From: Actinomycetes bacterium
GTDB lineage: Bacteria; Actinomycetota; Acidimicrobiia; Acidimicrobiales; RAAP-2
Direction of reading: 5' to 3'
DNA: 10,892 nucleotides
NCBI GenBank assembly: GCA_021799915.1
Contig: JAJYZN010000091.1
Span: 1 to 10,892, forward strand
The position numbers and the translations under genes are program-made. Positions 6,227-10,892 of the stretch are shown here, one piece after another. The notes below the pieces were generated by a model. It was given only the letters and a program-made list of their open reading frames with translations. It searched no databases and was not told the DNA's origin. Position 1 is the first letter of the stretch. Each line of letters opens with the position of its first letter.

Positions 6227-9200
6227 GTGCGGGTGCACGGGCGATCGACACGGAAGGGTCGGAAGCACACGGTGAGAGGTAGCGAGCGGCAGACAAGGTG
6301 TGAGGGGGCGGCATTCGACGCCTACCTCCTGCACCCCCAAAGCCTCGAGGCACACCCCTGCCAGATCGCGGTGACCCGGCGCGGCATCGAGGCTCGCCTC
6401 GTCGGCTCAGATCCGAGACTGATTGACGTCCACACCGGTGGCGGCGCGCCAGGTGACGTCCACCGCCGCCAGGCCAGACTTACTACCCGGCCCCGGCGGT
6501 CAGGTCCGGCTCGTCGCGGCGCGCACGCCGCGCCGTCCGCGCCTCGCCGGACGCAGTCGACGGCTCAGTGGACCCGAGTGCCGTGGTGGTCGGTATCTGG
6601 CTTCTCAGCCGACGAGACGCACACAGATCCGATGGGCCGCCCGGCACAGGTGCTCGAAGTGGTCACCGATGCCGGATCACTGTGCTTCCTTCTTCCTGCG
6701 CCTGACGTGGCCGAGCTCCTCGCATCGGTCGGCCGTGGATCGGCGCGCTGGCGCCGCTCCCGCCGCCCCGAGGTCGCGTGGGCCTCCCGTCAGGGTGTCC
6801 TCGCGACTGCTCTGGTCCAGAACTTCATCCACAATCGGGTACCAGCTGCGAGCGTCGCAGCCGCTGCCACCGTCGGTGTCGCGGTTGGCGCAGCCCGACA
6901 GGTCGCCGTACGGATGGGGGGTGCCCTCCTTTCCGTCCTGGCTCCGTTGGCATGGTTCGCGCGCAGGGTGGCTGCTGTTTCAAGCGGGACGGCATCGTGG
7001 GTCGAAGCATTCGGCCGGCTCGTGGCCGTCACGATGGGTGCAGTTGTCCGGCCGGCGACGCGTCGGCTCAGAGCCTCGTATCTGGGGAGGGCGGTCGGCG
7101 CGACGGCGAGTGGGATGGCGTCACTGGTGCGGGTGATGGGATCCGAGGCTCTCTCGTGGACCGGCGCTGCTCTGCGGGTGGTGATCGTCCCAGCAGCCGC
7201 ACTGCTCGGTCTCTTCTTCGTGCCGGTGGGCCGAGTGACCGCGCCGGCGTACCGCAAGCTGGCGCGCTCGATCCCCGGGCTTCTGCTGGCTGCCGGGTGG
7301 CGGCGAACGGCCATCGCCGTGCGCCGGGTCTTGTCTGTCGCGCGGAGCACGGCCGGCGCCCTGTTCCCGAGGCGTCGTCGCTTTCCAGTGGTGGTCGGCA
7401 GCGGCGTCTTGGCAGCCGTGCTGACCGGCGTGTCGCTTGTGGGTCTGGTCGGCACCGGGACTGTGGCGCAGAGCGCTCGCCCTCATTACCGTGGCGGGCT
7501 CCTTTCCGCCGTGCCCACAACGCCCGGATCGACCAACGCATCCACGATGATCTCGATGGTCGACGCCCTCGAAGGTCAGGGGACGAGCCAGAAGCCGCTC
7601 GATCTCCCAGCGGCTACTGCGCCGCCTGCCCCGGCACCTCCTTCCCTAGCCAACCAGCCACCCCTCGCTCCCCACGAGGTCTTCGGTTTCGCTCCTTACT
7701 GGAATTTGCCGATGAGCACAGGGTTCGACGTGAATGGTCTGACGACCATCGCCTACTTCAGCATCGGAGTGAATGCCGACGGGACCCTCGACGAGAGCGG
7801 TTCGGGCTGGAACGGGTACGAGAGCCAGCAGTTCGCCAATTTGGTCACCCGAGCCCATGCCGCCGGCGATCGGGTGGTGCTCACGGTGAATTGCTTCGAC
7901 CAGAGCGAGCTGAACCAGCTCACGTCGACATCCTCCGCGCAGTCGACGCTCGCCCAGCAAGTCGTCCATGCCATTGAGGCAAAAAATCTCGATGGGGTGA
8001 ACATCGACTTCGAGGGACAGGGCTCCCAGGACCAGGTCGGGCTCACGAACTTGGTGAGCCAGGTCTCCTCCGCGGTGCACCAGTCCGATCCCCACTACCA
8101 AGTGACGATGGACACCTATGCGAGCTCGGCGGGCGACCCGAACGGGTTCTACGACATCAAAGCCCTGGCCCCGATCGTCGACGGGTTCTTCGTCATGGCG
8201 TACCAGCTCAATCTGCAGGCCGCGCCCACCCCGGCGTCACCGCTCACCAGCACGATGTTCAGCGACCTCAGCACGGTGGAGCAGTACGCGGCGGCGGTGC
8301 CGGCGAGCAAGGTGATCCTGGGAGTTCCGTACTACGGGTACGAGTGGCCGACCACGAATGGCACCCTGTCAGCTCAGGCCACCGGAGGCGCCACACCCGT
8401 GCCCTATAGCCAAATTGTCTCCGGGGGGACCCCGCAGTACTGGGATCCCGTGACCGATACTGCGTGGACCTCGTACCAGATAGGTGGACAGTGGTACGAG
8501 GAGTACTTCGAGGATCCCAGCTCGCTGTACCTCGTCGCCCAGCTCGCCCAGTTCTTCAGCTTGGACGGCGTCGGGATCTGGGCGTTGGGCATGGACGGGA
8601 ACAGCCCCCAGATGCTTGCCGCGCTCGACGGGTTCGCGCCGGTGCAGAAGAGCACACCGGGACCCTCGTCGACCTCGTCGAGTCCCACGACGTCTCCTGC
8701 CGTGCAGTCCACCACGTTGCCCAATAGTGTGACCTCGCTGCCGCCGACCACCACTCGGCCAACGTCGTCCCCCACGACCGATGTCGTGCCTTCGACCACC
8801 TCGCTGCCGCCGACTACCACCACCGAACCAGGTGCGGGGAAGGCGACAGGGATGAGGTTCTCGGGGGTGTGGCAGGGGCACACGGTCGCTCTCCAATTCC
8901 TTGGGGCGGCGCCACCGTCGTCGTCCGGAGCGCCCACGTACCTCGGCACGCTGAGCGGTTTCCAGACGGACGATCCGCCCTACGCCTGCCTTGCATCGGG
9001 GAGCGGGCTGGCAGTGTGGAAGTTCAGCTCGGAACCCGGCCTCGATGTGGCCGTCGCCGTCGAACCGACGAGCTGTGTGACCGCCACGTTCAGCTTCCCG
9101 GCCACAGAGAGCGCGGTGACACCGTCTGGCTCGTCGGGTACCGGCGCGGGTACCGGCGCGGGTACCGGCTCGGGCAGCTCCTCGGGCAGCTCCTCGGGTA

Positions 9201-9379
9201 CCGGCTCGGGCAGCTCCTCGGGTACGAGCTCGGGTACGAGCTCGGGCACCGGCTCGGGCACCGGCTCGGGCGGCTCGTCACAGAGCTCGTCAGGCAGTAG
9301 CCCGAATGACGGTGCAGCGGGTACCTCAAGTGCCGCCGCCACGTCCAGTTCGCCGGCCTCCTCCGGCGCGACTCGCTGA
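6227..9379 (+). CDS. Membrane-anchored GH18 glycosidase (SleL/YaaH-like) with long N-terminal membrane-associated region and Gly/Ser-repeat tail
   Basis: Numbering is from GTG 6227. Residues about 45-70 and 114-170 look like a soluble PH-like domain split by an Arg-rich insert (80-112). Residues about 183-380 are a run of Ala/Val/Leu-rich segments punctuated by Arg, resembling repeated amphipathic or re-entrant helices. A clear membrane segment (387-412) precedes a Pro-rich spacer and then a GH18 barrel (about 484-805). GH18 landmarks are VFGFAPYWN, TTIAYFSIGV, the catalytic motif DGVNIDFE with acid E596 (Asn in place of the second Asp, as in spore-cortex-lytic relatives), FVMAYQLN, ILGVPYYGYEW and GIWALGMD. 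A Thr/Ser/Pro linker (806-870), a small domain with C921 and C950 (possible disulphide) and a Gly/Ser/Thr-repeat tail (968-1024) follow. The likely role is cleavage of N-acetylglucosaminyl bonds in peptidoglycan or chitin outside the membrane. The start is uncertain: GTG 6233 fits AGGGG spacing better, and GTG 6371 or 6578 are possible; the stop is secure. Confidence 0.85.
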   Translation: MRVHGRSTRKGRKHTVRGSERQTRCEGAAFDAYLLHPQSLEAHPCQIAVTRRGIEARLVGSDPRLIDVHTGGGAPGDVHRRQARLTTRPRRSGPARRGAHAAPSAPRRTQSTAQWTRVPWWSVSGFSADETHTDPMGRPAQVLEVVTDAGSLCFLLPAPDVAELLASVGRGSARWRRSRRPEVAWASRQGVLATALVQNFIHNRVPAASVAAAATVGVAVGAARQVAVRMGGALLSVLAPLAWFARRVAAVSSGTASWVEAFGRLVAVTMGAVVRPATRRLRASYLGRAVGATASGMASLVRVMGSEALSWTGAALRVVIVPAAALLGLFFVPVGRVTAPAYRKLARSIPGLLLAAGWRRTAIAVRRVLSVARSTAGALFPRRRRFPVVVGSGVLAAVLTGVSLVGLVGTGTVAQSARPHYRGGLLSAVPTTPGSTNASTMISMVDALEGQGTSQKPLDLPAATAPPAPAPPSLANQPPLAPHEVFGFAPYWNLPMSTGFDVNGLTTIAYFSIGVNADGTLDESGSGWNGYESQQFANLVTRAHAAGDRVVLTVNCFDQSELNQLTSTSSAQSTLAQQVVHAIEAKNLDGVNIDFEGQGSQDQVGLTNLVSQVSSAVHQSDPHYQVTMDTYASSAGDPNGFYDIKALAPIVDGFFVMAYQLNLQAAPTPASPLTSTMFSDLSTVEQYAAAVPASKVILGVPYYGYEWPTTNGTLSAQATGGATPVPYSQIVSGGTPQYWDPVTDTAWTSYQIGGQWYEEYFEDPSSLYLVAQLAQFFSLDGVGIWALGMDGNSPQMLAALDGFAPVQKSTPGPSSTSSSPTTSPAVQSTTLPNSVTSLPPTTTRPTSSPTTDVVPSTTSLPPTTTTEPGAGKATGMRFSGVWQGHTVALQFLGAAPPSSSGAPTYLGTLSGFQTDDPPYACLASGSGLAVWKFSSEPGLDVAVAVEPTSCVTATFSFPATESAVTPSGSSGTGAGTGAGTGSGSSSGSSSGTGSGSSSGTSSGTSSGTGSGTGSGGSSQSSSGSSPNDGAAGTSSAAATSSSPASSGATR
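9130..9290 (+). repeat. Low-complexity 12-bp-based repeat encoding the Gly/Ser/Thr tail of the GH18 protein
   Basis: Variants of GGTACCGGCTCG and GGCAGCTCCTCG alternate in blocks of 12 bp through this stretch, encoding GTGSG, GSSS and GTSS units. The period is a multiple of three, so copy-number change would lengthen or shorten the tail without shifting frame. The opposite strand is open too, but that reading (Pro/Glu-Val repeats) is a by-product. Confidence 0.8.
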
Positions 9380-9511
9380 CCGGACGCCCGCCAAGCTCCT
9401 GAAGCGCTATGGGCCTTTCGCACGACATGGCTCGACCGCTCGGCGCCCCGAGGCGACCACCTCTTGCATCGACGATCTGCGGCTGAGCCACTCGGCGAGC
9501 AATCCGGATCA

Positions 9512-9541
9512 TCGACCACGGTGGCGCGCGTGGAGTAACAT
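9512..9541 (+). promoter_or_regulatory. Weak candidate promoter for the hyf-like operon
   Basis: TCGACC (9512-9517) and TAACAT (9536-9541) are separated by 18 bp, each matching four of six consensus positions. It lies in the 263-bp spacer after the GH18 stop and about 100 bp upstream of hyfC, upstream of the twin hairpins at 9567-9597. It is a pattern match only. The rest of the spacer shows no gene. Confidence 0.2.
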
Positions 9542-9566
9542 CGCCCAGACCGGATGATGCCCCGGT

Positions 9567-9597
9567 GAGCCGTCACGGCTCGAACTGCCCTTCGGGC
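9567..9597 (+). promoter_or_regulatory. Two adjacent short hairpins in the hyf leader
   Basis: GAGCCG-TCA-CGGCTC (9567-9581) and GCCC-TTC-GGGC (9587-9597) form two GC-rich stem-loops five bases apart, 46 bp before the hyfC start. There is no U-tract, only TAATGG after the second stem. They may terminate GH18 transcription, stabilise a processed 5' end or form a leader element; sequence alone does not decide. Confidence 0.4.
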
Positions 9598-9642
9598 TAA
9601 TGGCCTCTGCGCTGGCGACGACGCATGTGGAGGAGGCCGACC

Positions 9643-10608
9643 TTGACGTTCAGCGTGATGGCGCCGCAGGGCATCCAGGTGCTACAGGTGGCGACGATCG
9701 TCGTGGGCGCGCCGCTTGTGAGCGGGGTGATCGCTCACGTCGAGGCCCGGCTGCAAGGACGGCGTGGCCCTCGCATTTTGCAGCCCTACTACGACCTGTC
9801 CAAACTCTTTTGCAAGGAGACGCTGGTCACCGAGGAATCGAGCTGGGTGTTCCTCGCTGGACCGGTGGTGGCGTTCGGGTGTTACCTCGTGGTCCCCCTT
9901 CTCATCCCGGTGCTCACCACCTACGGGCTGCCCCTTGGCTACATGGGGGACATCATGGGAGGTGGGCTGATCCTCGCCCTGGCCGGCTTTGCGGTCGCGC
10001 TGGCCAGCACTGAATCGGGCGCGCCCTATGCCCAGCTCGGTGGCAGCCGAGCGATGACCTTTGGCGCGCTGATCGAGCCGACGGTCCTGTTCGTCGTGTT
10101 CGTCGTCGCCCTCATCACCGGCACCGACCTCCCGTACGCCATGGCCGCCACCGTTCGCTCGTCGTCATCGGAGATAGTGAGCCCCGCCCATGTGCTGGCA
10201 GCGATCGCGTTCTTCCTCGTCGTGCTGTCGGACACCGGACGCATCCCAGTCGAGACCCATGCAGGGACCCTGGAGCTGGGCATGATCGACGAGGCCAGGA
10301 CGCTCGAGCATTCCGGGAGCTCGCTCGCCCTGCTCCAGTGGGGCTCGGCGATGAAGCAGCTCATTCTCTACACCATCCTCATCAACGTCCTGGTCGCACC
10401 CTGGGGGCTCGCCGCGACGGGGACTCCTCGCGCAGTTCTCCTCGCGATCCCGGCTCTCCTGGGCAAAGCGATCGCGCTCGGCTGCGTCTTCGCCGTCGTG
10501 GACAATCTCTTCTCCAAGCTCCGCCTCTTCAAGATCACCGAATTCGTCGCCGCCGCATTCTTGCTCTCGGTCCTCGCGGTCTTCGTGTTCTACGCGGGAG
10601 GAGGGTGA
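9643..10608 (+). CDS. hyfC: HyfC/HycD-like membrane subunit (NuoH superfamily) of a hydrogenase-4/complex I-like complex
   Basis: The 321-residue product is an integral membrane protein with about eight helices, of the NuoH/HycD/HyfC family that joins the peripheral redox arm to the ion-pumping membrane arm. Landmarks are RRGPRILQPYYDLSKLF (40-56), ESGAPYAQLGGSRAMTFG (124-141), ALIEP (142-146), DTGRIPVETHAGTLELGMID (197-216), EARTLEHSGSSLALLQWG (217-234) and a C-terminal LFSKLRLFKITEF. These favour HyfC/HycD over true NuoH. Many relatives have SRE where this has SRA (135-137). The TTG start at 9643 is chosen because GGAGGAGG (9629-9636) precedes it by six bases; the ATG at 9625 would put that ribosome site inside the gene. 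ATG 9658 is another option. Its stop shares a base with the next start (TGATG). No hyfB-like or hydrogenase gene lies upstream; quinone, formate or H2 as partner cannot be decided here. Confidence 0.9.
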   Translation: MTFSVMAPQGIQVLQVATIVVGAPLVSGVIAHVEARLQGRRGPRILQPYYDLSKLFCKETLVTEESSWVFLAGPVVAFGCYLVVPLLIPVLTTYGLPLGYMGDIMGGGLILALAGFAVALASTESGAPYAQLGGSRAMTFGALIEPTVLFVVFVVALITGTDLPYAMAATVRSSSSEIVSPAHVLAAIAFFLVVLSDTGRIPVETHAGTLELGMIDEARTLEHSGSSLALLQWGSAMKQLILYTILINVLVAPWGLAATGTPRAVLLAIPALLGKAIALGCVFAVVDNLFSKLRLFKITEFVAAAFLLSVLAVFVFYAGGG

Positions 10609-10892
10609 TGCACACGGTGCCATCCACGTTCGCCGGCGTGGCTGACGTCGTCGCGATCCTGGTGCTGCTGACCGAGTTCGCGATGCTGCGAGCGCCCCTG
10701 CTGCGCTCGCAAGTAAGGCTCTATGCGTTCCAGTCGCTGGTTGTGACCGGGCTGGCCCTGTACGTTGCCGTGGCGCGGCACGTCGACGGGCTCTACGCGC
10801 TTGCCGCCTTCTCGTTCGCCCTGAAAGTTGTGCTGGTCCCTGGAGTGATCCTGCGCCTCTTGCGAGGTGCCGATGCCGACCTGTCGGGGAGC
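10608..10892 (+). CDS. hyfE: HyfE-like hydrogenase-4 membrane subunit, N-terminal 95 residues, runs off right edge
   Basis: ATG 10608 overlaps the hyfC stop by one base and is preceded by GGGAGGAGGG (10596-10605), so it is translated in a coupled operon. The frame is open to the window end. Three hydrophobic segments are visible (about 9-29, 41-57, 61-85). YAFQSLVVTGLAL (39-51) and ALKVVLVPGVILRLL (71-85) correspond to the E. coli HyfE pattern YACQSLVL...TKVLLVPLI, including the conserved lysine (K73 here). HyfE-type proteins (about 210-220 aa; also called HycP in mycobacteria) are NuoK-related small subunits of the ion-translocating membrane arm. The remaining half, and the expected NuoL/N-like HyfF and NiFe-type HyfG/HycE genes, would lie beyond the window. 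Confidence 0.88.
   Translation, partial: MHTVPSTFAGVADVVAILVLLTEFAMLRAPLLRSQVRLYAFQSLVVTGLALYVAVARHVDGLYALAAFSFALKVVLVPGVILRLLRGADADLSGS

Noticed and set aside
6082..6282. Small plus-strand frame (66 aa, TTG start) in the divergent spacer
   Set aside because: It has no ribosome site, mixed third-position composition, overlaps the start of the GH18 frame and matches no family I recognise.
8980..9576. Minus-strand frame with Pro-Glu/Val repeats opposite the GH18 tail
   Set aside because: It is the complement of the in-frame Gly/Ser/Thr repeat and has no independent support.

Overview
The window comes from a high-GC bacterium, most likely an actinobacterium. Acidimicrobiia or a neighbouring lineage is my best guess, but that rests on overall style (GC-rich third codon positions, frequent GTG/TTG starts, a YacL-type PIN-TRAM membrane protein, a hydrogenase-4-like module) and not on a marker gene. 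There are no rRNA, tRNA or CRISPR features. Five complete, well-supported housekeeping or envelope genes are present, plus one large multidomain protein and partial genes at both edges.

Layout, left to right. At the extreme left edge the minus strand carries what reads as the first 11 codons of an IS607-type serine recombinase running out of the window (1-35), with a near-palindrome just upstream of its start (44-64). A GC-rich non-coding stretch follows, holding two pairs of direct tandem repeats (42-bp units, then 38-bp units, 101-262). Next comes a stand-alone EAL-domain (cyclic-di-GMP phosphodiesterase type) protein with a disordered basic tail (371-1669). A 206-bp spacer contains five copies of a 16-bp direct repeat. 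After it lies a tightly overlapping three-gene operon for the proton-translocating NAD(P) transhydrogenase, pntAA-pntAB-pntB (1876-4792), joined by two ATGA overlaps.

Convergent to this operon, on the minus strand, is a four-helix membrane protein with cytoplasmic PIN and TRAM domains (4923-5963). Divergent from it is a very large plus-strand gene (about 6227-9379). Its product has a soluble PH-like N-terminal region, a long run of amphipathic or hydrophobic segments, one clear membrane anchor, an extracytoplasmic GH18 glycosidase domain of the spore-cortex-lytic SleL/YaaH type, a Thr/Pro linker, a small C-terminal domain and a Gly/Ser/Thr-repeat tail. The right end begins an operon for a membrane module of the hydrogenase-4/formate-hydrogenlyase/complex I superfamily: a HyfC/HycD (NuoH-like) subunit (9643-10608), then the start of a HyfE-like subunit (10608 to the edge).

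Functionally the window joins energy metabolism (NADPH/NADH balance through Pnt; ion-translocating Hyf-like membrane arm) with envelope and signalling genes (GH18 wall hydrolase, EAL phosphodiesterase). Nothing here is a clear undescribed defence or mobile system. The points most worth a second look are the recombinase remnant with its operator-like palindrome, the 16-bp repeat array before pntAA, the architecture of the GH18 protein, the substituted PIN active site, and a hyf-like operon that opens with hyfC with no hydrogenase gene in view.
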